Part shown: in pieces, positions 30,007-40,665 of the stretch
How the letters are laid out: every line of letters begins with the position of its first letter
Numbering within the stretch: position 1 is the stretch's first letter
From: Pseudoips prasinana
Lineage: Eukaryota > Arthropoda > Insecta > Lepidoptera > Nolidae
Assembly (NCBI GenBank): GCA_951640165.1
Contig: OX621253.1
Span: 16,634,001-16,698,000 of the forward strand
DNA: 64,000 nt
Direction of reading: 5' to 3'
Notes under the pieces: generated by a model
The model's input: the letters and a program-made list of their open reading frames with translations, nothing else
Database searches by the model: none
What the model was told of the DNA's origin: nothing
Program-made: the position numbers and the translations under genes

Positions 30007-30088
30007 AATTTAATTGAAACTGTCTATATCTTGTATGCTATGTGTATTAAAGAAAGATAGATATATTTCTTTCATATTGGGTATGGTG

Positions 30089-30265
30089 CAGGGTTTAACT
30101 CGCGTTAAACTTTATAAATTATAGCCTATGTGTTATTCCGATATATGAGCTATATTACTGAAAATGTTCAACAAAATCCATTCGGTAGTTTTTGCGTGAA
30201 AGAGTAAAAACATCCATTGATCCATAAATCCATACAAAACTTCCGGATTTACAATATTAGTAGGA
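30089..30265 (-). mobile_element. Hel-A relative, 3' hairpin lost
   Basis: Minus strand: TCCTACTAATATTGTAAATC, then TACCGAATGGATTTTGTTGA, CATAGGCTATAATTTATAAA, GTTTAACGCGAGTTAAAC. The terminal GCGG/CCGC stem and CTAG are missing. Confidence 0.65.
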
Positions 30266-30269
30266 TAGT

Positions 30270-31119
30270 ACAATTTGACTCTACACAAGATAGTAAGCCT
30301 GTCTATTAATCCAAAGGTTGCGGATTCAACCCTCGTATAAGACACAATAATATAGGCGGCATTTTACAAACCAGCTTATAATAGTCACTTGAAAGATGAC
30401 GTAAAGCATCGAATACAAGTACCTATTTTATAAAAAAAATCAAGATGTATCTCAAGTGGTTCTCAAAAATCTACCATGTTAATTCAACGGTCTCCGGAGA
30501 AAGTCCAGCTTACCAGAAACATGGTCATGATTTTACTATCTCTTCATATCTACAGTAAATTCAGTAAAGTGGATAATTTGCTAATTAATTTACTGTAGAT
30601 ATTGCCGGATGGACACTTGCGATATTCATAATGAACTTAAATTAAGGGTCAATCTATATTTATATATAAAGAAAGGGTTACAGATTCAATAAATGTTTAA
30701 ACAAGAATTCTCACAAATGAATTGACAGATAGGATTCGTTTTTAGCTACGATCTGTCAGCTAATCACAAATTATAAGTTTTTATGGAAGTGCTATTAAAT
30801 CTGATATTTAAATTAAATAACATTCATTATAAATTTAAACGTTCCTTTGTTAAGTGTGTGGATGTTTGTATGTTAATTATTTAATCTTGCAAATACAGAT
30901 TCAGATGAAATTTGGAATGAAGATAGCTTATATTACTAACAACAAAGGGTATAATTAATTGCTAAATTTCGGCTAACATTGCTGGATGTTGCAAGGGTAA
31001 AATAAGTTAATACAAATATTTGATATTTTTGAGATGAAAGGGGTCAAAATGCAATTAAAAGTTATTATAAATGGTACATGTTCTTGCTGTTATAAAATAA
31101 AACCAATACTTAAATAAAT
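30270..31119. other. AT-rich gap with one 57-bp hairpin
   Basis: At 30546-30602 ATATCTACAGTAAATT and AATTTACTGTAGATAT form a perfect 16-bp stem around a 25-nt loop. Otherwise nothing recognisable. Confidence 0.5.
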
Positions 31120-31332
31120 GTGTGGTGACGGCATGGAATATCATCACCCCATCTCATACCGTAGGGGGCGTAGAAATCGTCCGAAGAAATACCTGCCAGA
31201 GGACGAGCAGCAACGTTTTTATGTAAACTAATGACCATCAAATTGCGATCGCCAACCCATCTGCACAACGGGGTATATCCTTCCACTCTTTGGGGAGGCT
31301 TTTGTCCAGCAGTGGACGTACTTTGATGATGA
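31120..31332 (+). mobile_element. RTE-SINE
   Basis: TGTGGTGACGGCATGGAATA, TCATCACCCCATCTCATACC, TGCGATCGCCAACCCATCTG, TTTGGGGAGGCTTTTGTCCA, GCAGTGGACGTACTTTGATG. Near full-length, with a small deletion before the 3' end. Confidence 0.8.
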
Positions 31333-31903
31333 CTAAAATAATTGAAATCAAATATAAAATTATTTCTTTGAAAAAAGACAACGCCCGCACTATGGAAATT
31401 AAAAATTAACCACTGATCCCGAATGTATTGTATTCTTTACTTTGTTGACGAACTCCATATTTGGCGAATTAATTCACATCCTTTTCTTGAAATAATTGTA
31501 ATTGGATTTAGGAGCTCATATGATTACCTCATTCAATAAACTTTTGTTAATACATAGAAAAACAACATTGTTTTCGTTCATTTCCCAATAAGAGTTCAAT
31601 AGCTATCGCTCATTACAGGCGATGTATGCTTATAGATTTCCGTTATTATTATTATATAGATATTTTATATGGCCCCTTAAACATCTCATCGATTACAAAT
31701 TAAATACCACATAATATAACTTCAACATGTCCGGTTTCACGGGTCATTCTGAATATTATACCTGTTTATATCCTAGTAGGAAGACGTAAACTATGGACCA
31801 TCTTTAAGTGAAAGCATATTCTTGTTAAAACTTGAAATATCGACAGTCCTTATTAAATAGGAAAACGAAACGCCTCGTTCTCGTATTATGTTTCCAAAAA
31901 ATG
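31333..31903. other. AT-rich gap
   Basis: Nothing recognisable. Confidence 0.4.
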
Positions 31904-32044
31904 CTGTACAAACGTAGGTAGGCTATGTCGTCGTCGTAGGTAAATCTAGGGACGAGATATACCTTCGTTTGTACAATAATATTAGTCTGGCTATACGTTT
32001 GTAAATATTAGTCTGGCCCTAAAATTAGGGCCAGACTAATATTT
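31904..32044. repeat. Inverted repeats including a 42-bp palindrome
   Basis: TGTACAAACGTAGGTA (31904-31920) is mirrored by TATACCTTCGTTTGTACA (31960-31977). A perfect palindrome follows: AAATATTAGTCTGGCCCTAA, AA, TTAGGGCCAGACTAATATTT (32003-32044). ATATTAGTCTGG also occurs directly repeated at 31978-31990. Confidence 0.65.
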
Positions 32045-32364
32045 TATATAATATTGGTGTTCATTTTATCCAGTAGATGGCGCTGTTTTAAACTATTAAC
32101 TTTGAAAGTATTATTTTTTTGTGTTATCTGTGAAAAACTTTTCCTTTTTTAATCTTTAAAAAGTTAAAAAAGTTGTCTAATTTTAAAAACGTAGACATAA
32201 GAATTATTCCCGCGCATTATTGTCGGTTCTGTCATATAATTCAATCTTTTTACACAAAATATACAAATTGTCTCAAAATTCACAAACAAGAGGACTCATT
32301 TTCAAACCACAACTTTTGCCGCTGAATTCCTGAAGCCACAGTCGTTACATATACACAATCACCA

Positions 32365-32605
32365 GCTGTGTGGCTGACGGCATAGAATATCGCCTCCCCA
32401 TTTCATCTTGTGGGGGGGGGGGCATAGAAGTCGACTCTAGAAATATTTCCCAGAGAACGGGCAGCAGCGTCTCGCTATGTACTATTATGACTATCAGACT
32501 GGCCTGGCGATTATGGCCTATCCTCCAAATTATGGACACAAGTCCATTATGAAAATCTTTTGGGAGTGCTTTGTCCAGCTGAGGACGTCATTAGGCTAGC
32601 ATGGA
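32365..32605 (+). mobile_element. RTE-SINE with poly(G) run
   Basis: GCTGTGTGGCTGACGGCATA, TTTCATCTTGTGGGGGGGGG, AGAGAACGGGCAGCAGCGTC, TTTGTCCAGCTGAGGACGTC, TTAGGCTAGCATGG. The G run is longer than in other copies. Confidence 0.75.
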
Positions 32606-32699
32606 TTACTGCCGACTGATAAATGCCCGACTGTAGTTATTATAGATAGACTATGTAGAAACTCTCGGTAATAAATTTCTGGAAAATCTATCATAATTA

Positions 32700-32925
32700 G
32701 CATAATATCGCCCACTGGACAGAGATCTCCTCTAAAGGTTTCCATAACGTTGCTATTTGGAGCTTGGCATTAGAACTGGCGACCGCAATTAGGTGGTAGC
32801 TAGTACATAGGTGGCACTGCTGCCCGACTACCTGATGACTACCCTTAGTCGTCTTTTACGACACCCACAGCATAGTAAAGGGTGGCCCTGATATTCTTTC
32901 GGCCGGAAACCGCACTGCTAAACAG
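32700..32925 (-). repeat. RTE-tailed ~200-bp repeat, second copy
   Basis: Same family as 19.58-19.79 kb: GGTGGTAGCTAGTACATAGG, TGATGACTACCCTTAGTCGT, CTTTTACGACACCCACAGCA, TCTTTCGGCCGGAAACCGCA. The CGCCCACTGGACAGAGATC end resembles the RTE 3' end in reverse. Confidence 0.55.
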
Positions 32926-33169
32926 AGTTTGCATCTATTTAGCTATACCTGTAATTAATACGTCCAGTGTGTACTTTAATTGTTACTTTAATACACTGAT
33001 ACGACCGACCGTACAGGTAATATAGAAGATTTATGACTTAATAGATGTTACGACTTTAGTTTTTATGTATTTATCTTCTGGGTACAATTATTGCGTTTAT
33101 TGATTCATAATCCTATTACTACTATAAAGGTGAAAGTTTGTGAATATGAATGTATAGATGTTTGGAAAT

Positions 33170-33385
33170 AATATCCTGGGACACACACGGCCAGCTGATC
33201 CCAAACTAAGCAGAGCTGGTAGTTTGGAAACCAGATAACTATGTACTACTTTTTTTTTGGAAATTACAACCAGACTCATGACAAACAGACATGTTCATGC
33301 ACACAAATATCTGTTCTGGGTGGGAATCGAACCCACGACCTGCGGCGCGAAAGGCAAGTATTTACCAACCACGCCAACCGGCCCG
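33170..33385 (-). mobile_element. tSINE-1, reverse orientation
   Basis: Minus strand: GGGCCGGTTGGCGTGGTTGG, GTCGTGGGTTCGATTCCCAC (perfect B box), AGAACAGATATTTGTGTGCA, 3' end TTAGTTTGGGATCAGCTGGC, TGTCCCAGGATAT. A Hel-A 5' fragment (CTATAAAGGTGAAAGTTTGT) lies just upstream at 33111-33150. Confidence 0.85.
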
Positions 33386-33433
33386 TCGAATACCAAATAA
33401 TGAGCAAAGATTTATCTTATTTCTGGATATAGG

Positions 33434-34051
33434 CAAAAATCACGATTGTTGTATGGGAGCCCCCTTAAATAATTATCTTATTTCGTGTTTAGGGTTCCGT
33501 AGCCAAATGTCAAAAAACGGAACCCTTATAGATTCGTCATGTCTGTCTGTCTGTCTGTCCGTATGTCACAGCCACATTTTTCCGAAACTATAAGAGCTGT
33601 ACTGTCGAAACTTGGGAAGTAGATGTATTCGATGAACCGCATTAAGATTTTTACACAAAAATAGAAAAATAATAATAATTTTGAGGAGTCCCCATACATA
33701 GAACTGAAACAAAAAAAAAAAGTTTTTATCGTACGATTTATGACGCGTTAAAAAAAACTACTTGCTAGATCTCGTTCAAACCAATTTTCGTTGTTAGTTT
33801 TCATGGTAATGTACATCATATATTTTTTTTAGTTTTATCATTCTCTTATTTTAGAAGTTACAGGGTAGGGGGGGGGGGGGGCACTCGTTTGACCATTTTG
33901 GAAGTTTCTCTCGCACAGCTTTTTTTAGTATTTATTGTTATAGCTGCAACAGAAATACATCATCTGTGATAATAACTAAAATTCATAAAATACAGCCTAT
34001 GGACAGACGGACAGACAAGGATTCCTTTTTACTCTTTGGGTTTGAATTTCT
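33434..34051 (-). repeat. Repeat A split by Repeat B
   Basis: The left piece has TTGTTGTATGGGAGCCCCCT. The right piece from 33926 has TATTGTTATAGCTGCAACAG, AAATACATCATCTGTGATAA, GGACAGACGGACAGACAAGG, TTTTTACTCTTTGGG. Together they give the 11.7-kb Repeat A in reverse, with Repeat B inserted in the middle. Confidence 0.65.
33490..33925 (+). repeat. Repeat B with an internal inverted segment
   Basis: Starts AGGGTTCCGTAGCCAAATGT, carries CGGAACCCTTATAGATTCGT, (TCTG)n and TCCGAAACTATAAGAGCTGT. From ~33730 the sequence (ATTTATGACGCGTTAAAAAA, CTTGCTAGATCTCGTTCAAA, TTTTAGAAGTTACAGGGTAG then G14) is the reverse complement of the corresponding part of the 38.9-kb copy. Confidence 0.65.
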
Positions 34052-34222
34052 AAAAACATTAATATTTAAAGAACTTATCTTAAAAGTTTTAATGGTGTGT
34101 TGGCCTTTTTTGGCTGGTTTATATTATGCATATGGTTCAATTTTCAATATGATAGGCTCACTGGTAGCGAAATTGGACCATATGCATAATTGATTTTGAT
34201 GCAGTATTATGACTGACACTGA

Positions 34223-34434
34223 TGTGTGGTGACGGCGTAGAATATCAGCACCCCATGTCATCCCTTGGGGGCGTTGAAATCGATCGAGGGAATAGTACCA
34301 GATAGGCAGCAGCCTTTGTCTGTGAACTATGACCAATCGCCAACCCGTCAGCCAAGCGTGGCGATTATGGCAAATGCCCCCATTCTTCTTTTATCCAGCA
34401 GAGGACGTACTTTGGCTGGCATGATGATGATTAT
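34223..34434 (+). mobile_element. RTE-SINE
   Basis: TGTGTGGTGACGGCGTAGAA, CAGCACCCCATGTCATCCCT, AATCGCCAACCCGTCAGCCA, GCGTGGCGATTATGGCAAAT, TACTTTGGCTGGCATGATGA. The GGGGAGGCTTTTGTCC block is partly deleted. Confidence 0.8.
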
Positions 34435-35704
34435 GACTCATTGATTTCTAAAGCTTTTTACCAAAACTAATCATGCGTCGATGTCCGTTCAAATGTGGTT
34501 GCAAAACTCAACCATTTGCATTTAATTTACTCTTACTAATTTATTATGCTAATAAAGTAAATAATATTATGACTCATTCGTTTCTAAAGCCAACTCCAAC
34601 TGGTTAGGAAACATAAGGCGTCACCTTAGGCTGGACATTTACAATACGAGGCATGAATACTCTCCATAGACAAAAATATTTAAAAAGTAAAATGATGAAA
34701 ATAATTATGTTAAATAGTTTTTTATGAGTCTCTGCACAATATACATGCAAATGACTCCATAAAAATAAGTTGTCGTGTCAAAAAATTAAAGTTGTAAGAG
34801 AACATAATCATTTTATAATATAATTTTATTTGCGAACCAAAAAGCTAATTGTAGGTTCGTAAAAATTGGGCGAGACCACTTTTTTATTGAAATCATATGT
34901 GAAGCACATTTTAAAGAAAACTTGGTAAGTAAATGAACATCGAATAATGACCTCAAAACTGGGAAAAAATACGAGACTTAATCGTCGCCTTTGGGCGGAT
35001 CATCAGGAATGAAACAGGTTTCCCGGTTCGGTATAAAGGGCTTTATTACTCAAAATAATTATGCAGTCCACTTAAAGTTAAATATAGAATTTAAAAACAG
35101 TTCGAATAATGATTCTATTTCCAAATTTATAGCAATGAGGAAATAGTATTTAACTCAAGTGATATGTTGTGCTATTTTCAAATTTATATCAATGAGAATA
35201 AATCCTTCTTGTACCGCGCCTCAAATGTTTCCAGAAAGAGTCATTGTGAACTGACTCATTGAGTTTAAAACTATAATCAGTGAGAGTGAAGTCGAAATTC
35301 TCCCATCATTAAAATGCCGCATTACGGCTATAAGCGGTGACCTTCCGAATTACTGACACAGTGTTCCAAATAAACCGGTCGCGTGAGTAATGCGAATTAT
35401 TGTCCATTGTATGAGATACGAGAGATTAGGAAGTTTACTTTTACTGTGCGTTCCACTGGGCATGCGCCATGCAATCACTTTCGACTTTCAGCAACAACGT
35501 TGCGCTTGCACGCATTCGCACATTTTTTTAACTAATACCAAAGAAATTTATTCAATTATTGACAAATATGAAAGTAAAAGTTGAAGGCGGAATCGGTTAC
35601 GTATCAAATTCCGGACGAGTGAGGGTCATTGCCATAGAGAATCTAAATTTTCAAGTTCGTTATGTATTCATGTGGCGTACATACAAACATATTAAAAAAA
35701 AATT
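34435..35704. other. 1.3 kb AT-rich gap
   Basis: No gene or named repeat. Around 34980, CGTCGCCTTTGGGCGGATCA is a locally GC-rich, self-complementary patch of unknown meaning. Confidence 0.4.
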
Positions 35705-35951
35705 GACGGGCTTGTTGTTCTACTGCTTCGTGACCTTGACTACTAAGCCAGGGGTCGTGAGTTCAATCCCGGACGAGTCATGAGCACGATGATTTGTTCT
35801 ATGTCTGGGTGTAATTTATCTATGATGTATATGTATTTATAAATATATAGGTAAGTATGTTTATCAGTTGTCTGTTTACCATAGTACATGCTCTGGCTAG
35901 TATAGGTTAAGATGGCAAAGTTGTCCCAAGATATTTATTTATTTATTTATA
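35705..35951 (+). mobile_element. tSINE-2
   Basis: Head ACTACTAAGCCAGGGGTCGT, GAGTTCAATCCCGGACGAG. Body ATGAGCACGATGATTTGTTC, TATGTCTGGGTGTAATTTAT. 3' end CAGTTGTCTGTTTACCATAG, AAGTTGTCCCAAGATATTTA with an (ATTT)n tail. Confidence 0.75.
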
Positions 35952-36175
35952 GTGTCCGTATATTGGCTGCGGCGGACAATACCAACGAAGACTATACAAT
36001 ACTGTAAGCGCAGGAGTGTATGCCCAAACACAGGTCTTATTCTTGTGTCGCGGGGTATTTTGCAAATATCTATAACTGACTAACACAAAGCACACCCTGA
36101 ACTACTTACCGGGATCCTACTCCAGGACACGAAGTGGCGCGGCAACTGTGTTAATCGTTGCGACGCACATTCTGT
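35952..36175 (-). mobile_element. tSINE-5-related fragments, reverse
   Basis: TCTTGTGTCGCGGGGTATTT is the reverse of the tSINE-5 3' body. The head is represented by GTGTCCTGGAGTAGGATCCC on the minus strand. The outer part (AAGCGCAGGAGTGTATGCCC) resembles tSINE-4. A decayed mosaic. Confidence 0.5.
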
Positions 36176-36410
36176 AATTCATTGTATTATAATTAGTAAT
36201 TTCGCTAGTTGAACTCTCTCTTTTTTACTAACTCATAATTATGACCTACTGTTAGGTTACTTGATACCTAGAGCACGACACTTTCATGTGAAGCATCTAA
36301 TACTAATTGGAATGAATACGGAGAAGAAATAGACCAAGACCAACGTACAGAGAGAGCTTAAAAGAAAATAAGAAAATGACATATGCCGCAGTTGAAATCT
36401 TAGATGAGAC

Positions 36411-36706
36411 TAGCTGTGCCCCGCGGTTTTACCCGCGATGATCACAGCTCCTCCCCCGTAGGTGATAGCGTGATAATATGTAGCCTTTATGTTGACCCGA
36501 TCTCTAAGTAATATTCATGCAAAATTTGAAGTCTATGGAGTACTTTTTGTGTTTAGCTTGGACATACATACAGACATACAGACAATAAATTCTATAAACT
36601 ATATTTTTGGCTTCGATATCGATAGTAGTTCACTCCCCAAGTATCCTTTTAAAAAAATATTCAATGTACAGTTTTGACTTTCCTACGATTTTATTATATG
36701 TATAGA
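36411..36706 (-). mobile_element. Hel-B Helitron, reverse orientation
   Basis: 3' end at the left (CTAGCTGTGCCCCGCGGTTT, TACCCGCG). 5' end at the right, TCTATACATATAATAAAATC on the minus strand. It retains the full internal ATCGATATCGAAGCC..AAAAATATAG, so it shows what copy 1 at 25.9 kb looked like before the LINE entered. Confidence 0.9.
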
Positions 36707-36735
36707 TTAATGTACCTAAAATTGCAACAAAATTG

Positions 36736-37139
36736 TCATCATCATCATCATCATTTTGTCAGCGGAATAAAGTCCACTGCTGAAGAAAGGATCTCCACAA
36801 TGGAGTTGTGTCCATCATTTGGAGGAATATACATACATACATAGACTCACACCTGTTTCCCAGAGGGGTAGGCAGAGACAACGGACTTCCATTTGTCACG
36901 ATCCTTGCATACCTCTTTCGCTTCGTTTACTGACATAATATTCTTCATACATGCTCGCCGGTATAGGGTACTTCGGAGGAATGTGCCATAAAATTATTGC
37001 CACGCTTGGCAAATGAGTTGGCGATAGCAGGATGATTGACATAGTACTCCCGTTCTCTGGGAAATATTCCCTCGGGTCGACTTCTACGTCCCCCACGGGA
37101 TGAGATGATCGTGATAATCTTTGCCGTCAAGCACACAGC
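36736..37139 (-). mobile_element. RTE-SINE split by a LINE tail
   Basis: The 3' end is at the left (CATCATCATCATCATTTTGT, AGTCCACTGCTGAAG) and the 5' end at the right (CCCCACGGGATGAGATGATC, GTCAAGCACACAGC). The element is interrupted at GGAGGAAT, which is duplicated on either side of the insert. Confidence 0.85.
36829..36974 (-). mobile_element. 146-bp LINE tail insertion with 8-bp duplication
   Basis: Reverse copy of the last ~145 bp of the LINE at 29.5-30.0 kb: on the minus strand TATGAAGAATATTATGTCAG, GATCGTGACAAATGGAAGTC, CTCTGGGAAACAGGTGTGAG, then (TATG)n. GGAGGAAT at 36821-36828 and 36975-36982 is the target duplication. It encodes only part of the C-terminal tail. Confidence 0.85.
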
Positions 37140-37820
37140 AAAAACCTAAATTATACGACTTCAAAATGTACTACGATAAATATATACGACTTCATAATAT
37201 AATCTCTACAACCCCCAAAGTCTAGAAAATATAATTATTTCAAGACTTTAGATGGTTTGCCTTTGTTCTTGTCTGGTTTCCATTATAGGTATGAATGCAT
37301 ATTTATAAGACTTAGACTATCTTAGCACGAGACTGTCAGTTATTATATCGCTGATTATAAAAAAAAATGGTGACATAAAACATTGTACATAATCTAAAGG
37401 CAATATATAGTCTATTTAAAAAGTACCAAGAGTATAATACGTTATTGAAATAGTCTCTAGTTGAAATTGAACTGACGTCGATTTACAAATGTATTGAAAG
37501 CCGAATCAGATCAAATCGAGTTCTGAATCAGTTGATTGCAACGGAAAGCAATCAAACGGAGCTCACACGTACATCCAAAACCATTCATACCTTTGTATAT
37601 TACGTTCCGTTTCAAAATTTGTATGTGCATGCATACTGTCAACGTCGCTGTGAAAAAATAAGAACATGAAACAATTGAATCTAAACTTTAAAGATTTGAT
37701 AAAAAATCATTTTTTTGCTGATTATACTTGTGTAGATGTTTAGTTTATAATAATATAATTATGTGTTTGATTATTTGTAATATTTCAAATTGAAATAACA
37801 TAACAAAATTTTTTTTTTTT
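37140..37820. other. AT-rich gap
   Basis: Nothing recognisable. Confidence 0.4.
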
Positions 37821-38123
37821 AATTTCCCTGCGAGATCGAATCAAAATATTGAGATCCGCAGGCGAACCAAAGTAACCGACATAGCCGTAAGAATTGCCTA
37901 GCTGAAGTGACAGTGGGCAGGGCTTATAGCTCGTAGAGCCGACGGCCGCTGGGGCAGAAAGGTTTTCGAGTGGCGACCACGAACCGGAAGGCGCAGCGTG
38001 GGCAGGGCCCCTACAAGATGGACCGATGATCTTGTGCGGGTCGCTGGAAGTCGCTGGATGTCTTTGGGGGAGTCTTTTGTTCAGCAGTGGACGTCTTTCG
38101 GCTGATATGATGATGATATGATG
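37821..38123 (+). pseudogene. RTE LINE 3' fragment, broken C-terminus
   Basis: Corresponds to the last ~300 bp of the 24.0-25.1 kb LINE (TTTCCCTGCGAGATCGAATC, GGCAGAAAGGTTTTCGAGTG, ACAAGATGGACCGATGATCT, CAGCAGTGGACGTCTTTCGG, ATGATGATG tail). A stop in the RIAKLKW region (AATTGCCTAGCTGAAG) and a ~30-bp deletion after GTCGCTGGATG destroy the frame. It is a dead-on-arrival insertion that decayed. Confidence 0.8.
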
Positions 38124-38183
38124 AAATTTAAAAATCTATAGAAATCAACATTATTATTGTGCAACATGGACAAAAGTCGAAGT

Positions 38184-38272
38184 AGGCGCTCATAGCCAGA
38201 TGCTCTCACCGGTCCGTTAGAGACTGGCGAGATCAAGCAAATAGTCTCGCGGTCAGTCCTCCAGTCCAGTAG
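38184..38272 (+). mobile_element. 5S-SINE head only
   Basis: GGCGCTCATAGCCAGATGCT, CTCACCGGTCCGTTAGAGAC, GATCAAGCAAATAGTCTCGC, GGTCAGTCC. It stops where GATGGGTGACC would be expected. Confidence 0.65.
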
Positions 38273-38871
38273 GTTACAAATCACATCTACTTATTTGGTA
38301 TTATCATGTAAGTTTACAAAACGAAACAAATTGAAAAAATACTAAATTAACACAAATTATTAGAATAAGTAACATATAATTACATGGCAGCAGCGATTGG
38401 TTAAAAGTCATAGAAGGTTCATAGAAAAACTCTGTAACAAATACTTAAATATGTACTTATTTCTGTGATTGTATGTACTTATTTTTATGTCGGAATTCAG
38501 AGCGCCACCCTAACGATGTTGCCTGGACCCGACATCTACAAACGCTAGACGACGTCAAAGGCTGTCGGAATCGAAAGGAAATCGGTTGTGACAGGTTTTT
38601 AAGGTGAATTCGGAAAATTCTTTAAGATTTTTTTAAGCACGATTTTTATTTTGTATAGCAATCACACACGTAAAAGAACTCTTAAAACTTTTTAATCATT
38701 GAATATACCTTTGTAAAGTTCTATAAAAGTAATATTATAGTAAATAAGTTAGTTAAGTATAAAAATAACTAGCAATGCTAAAATGTATGTATACATTTTA
38801 TTAGATCGAACATCGCTTTTCTTTATACTTCAACCCGTACACTTCAGTATCGAACCGACATATACCCACTC
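38273..38871. other. Gap with a moderately GC-rich patch
   Basis: Around 38500-38600 (GAATTCAGAGCGCCACCCTA, AACGCTAGACGACGTCAAAG) composition rises above background, without a supported ORF. The remainder is AT-rich. Confidence 0.35.
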
Positions 38872-39424
38872 ATTAGGGTTCCGTAGCCAAATGGCAAAAA
38901 ACGGAACCCTTATAGATTCGTCATGTCTGTCTGTCTGTCTGTCCGTCCGTATGTCACAGTCACTTTTCTCCGAAACTATAAGAGCTGTAGTGTTGAAACT
39001 TGGTAAGTAGATATATTCGGTGAACCGCATTAAGATTTTTAGACAATAATACGAAAAGAACAATAATTTTCGGGGGTCACCATACATAGAACTGAAACTC
39101 AAATTTTTTTTTTCATCGCACCCATACATGTTAGGTGTCTATGGATAGGTCTTCAAAAATGATACTGTGGTTTCCAATATCATTTTTTTCTCCCCCCCCC
39201 CCCTGTAACTTCTAAAATAAGGGAATGATAAAACAAAAAAAATATATTATGATATACATTACCATGCAAACTAACAACGAAAATTAGTTTTAACGAGATC
39301 TAGCAAGTAGTTTTTTTTTAATACGTCATAAATCGTAAACCACAATTTGCTTTCATTTAATAAACCGAAATACTTGCTTCTACGGAACCCTTCATGAGCG
39401 AGTCCGACTCACACTTGGCCGGTT
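38872..39424 (+). repeat. Repeat B, collinear copy
   Basis: Starts TTAGGGTTCCGTAGCCAAAT, then GGCAAAAAACGGAACCCTTA, (TCTG)n and TCCGAAACTATAAGAGCTGT. It has a C12 run at about 39189-39201, TAACGAGATCTAGCAAGTAG, and ends CTACGGAACCCTTCATGAGC, GAGTCCGACTCACACTTGGC, CGG. It shares terminal motifs with Repeat A, so the two are related. No ORF. Confidence 0.65.
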
Positions 39425-39435
39425 TATAAAATGTT

Positions 39436-39662
39436 GATGGGCCGGTTGGCGTGGTAGGTAAATGCTTGCCTTTTACTGAGGTCGTGGGTTCGATTTCCAC
39501 TTAGGATAGATATTTGTGAGCATTAACATGTCTATTTGCCTTGAGTCTGTACAAAAGAAAAGTAGTATACGTAATGTATGTATTAGTTATGTGGTTTCCA
39601 TAGTACAAACTCTGCTTAGTTTGGGATCAGATAGCCGTGTGTGAATAAAGTTCTAGGATACT
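39436..39662 (+). mobile_element. tSINE-1
   Basis: GATGGGCCGGTTGGCGTGGT, AGGTCGTGGGTTCGATTTCC (B box), ATTTGTGAGCATTAACATGT, CATAGTACAAACTCTGCTTA, AGTTCTAGGATACTT. About 30 bp of the middle is deleted. Confidence 0.85.
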
Positions 39663-39909
39663 TAAATTATATTTAATAATTTATGAAATATATAAAGCGT
39701 TGCTTCTACCTCGACGCGTGACGCGTCATTAATTAAGCTATTTACATAATAACTTAATTTGTTTGTTAAATAAACAAATAAAATCTTTTAATTTTGACAT
39801 ATTTGTCAATAAAACTGAAACAGTGAGACGTAAGTAAACAGAAACGGAATCGATACTATAACAATTTAATTGTTATCTATGTACCTGAGAAAGGTTAGTA
39901 ATTAAAACG

Positions 39910-40165
39910 ACGGGCTTGGTTGCCAAATGCTAGCATTTCTCGCCGGAGGTCTTTGGTTCGATTCTCACTCAGGACAGATATTTGTGTCCATGTCTGTTTG
40001 TCCTGAGTTTGGGTGTAATTATCTATATAAGTATTTTTTTACAAAAGAAAAGTAGTATATGTAGTATATCAGTTATCTGGTTTCCATAGTACAAGCTCTT
40101 CTTAGTTTGGGATGAGAAAGCCGTGTGTGAATATTGTCCCAGGATATTATTTATTTATTTATTTA
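39910..40165 (+). mobile_element. tSINE-1 with (ATTT)n tail
   Basis: ACGGGCTTGGTTGCCAAATG, CTTTGGTTCGATTCTCACTC, GACAGATATTTGTGTCCATG, GGTTTCCATAGTACAAGCTC, GTCCCAGGATATTATTTATT, ending in (ATTT)n. Confidence 0.85.
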
Positions 40166-40231
40166 CACACAGAACTACACCACCATTACAGTCAAAACCA
40201 ATTCGGTGGAGTAGGCAGTAGGTATATTATA

Positions 40232-40419
40232 CTAGCTGCGCTCCGTGGTTTTACCCGGGTTATACTCTGTAAATTATAGCCTATGTCTTATCGGATATAT
40301 AAGCTATATTACTACGAAGTTTCATTAAAATCCGTTCGGTAGTTTTAGCATGAAAGAGTAACAAACATCCATACATTCATCTATACTCACAAACTTTCGC
40401 ATTTAAAATATTAGTGGGA
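40232..40419 (-). mobile_element. Hel-A relative, reverse orientation
   Basis: Left end CTAGCTGCGCTCCGTGGTTT, TACCC (hairpin partly mutated). The right end on the minus strand is TCCCACTAATATTTTAAATG. Internal TACCGAACGGATTTTAATGA is shared with 30.1 kb and 47.1 kb. Confidence 0.8.
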
Positions 40420-40665
40420 TATTAATTATCTGTGGTACTTAGTGGGTAATATAATACTGAACACGCTGTAGATATTTCTATACTCTCATTAGTTCCGTCC
40501 AATCACTTAAATGCCCTTTCAGAGAAGCATGTATCAAGGTAAAAGTCACTTTATTATGATTGTATAGATTAGTATTACCCATGACAAGTTTCACTACATT
40601 ACGGCTTTTTAGCATATGTACGGCAAAGATGTAAGTTATAAGCTAGTTAGCAGTCACCTAAAGAT

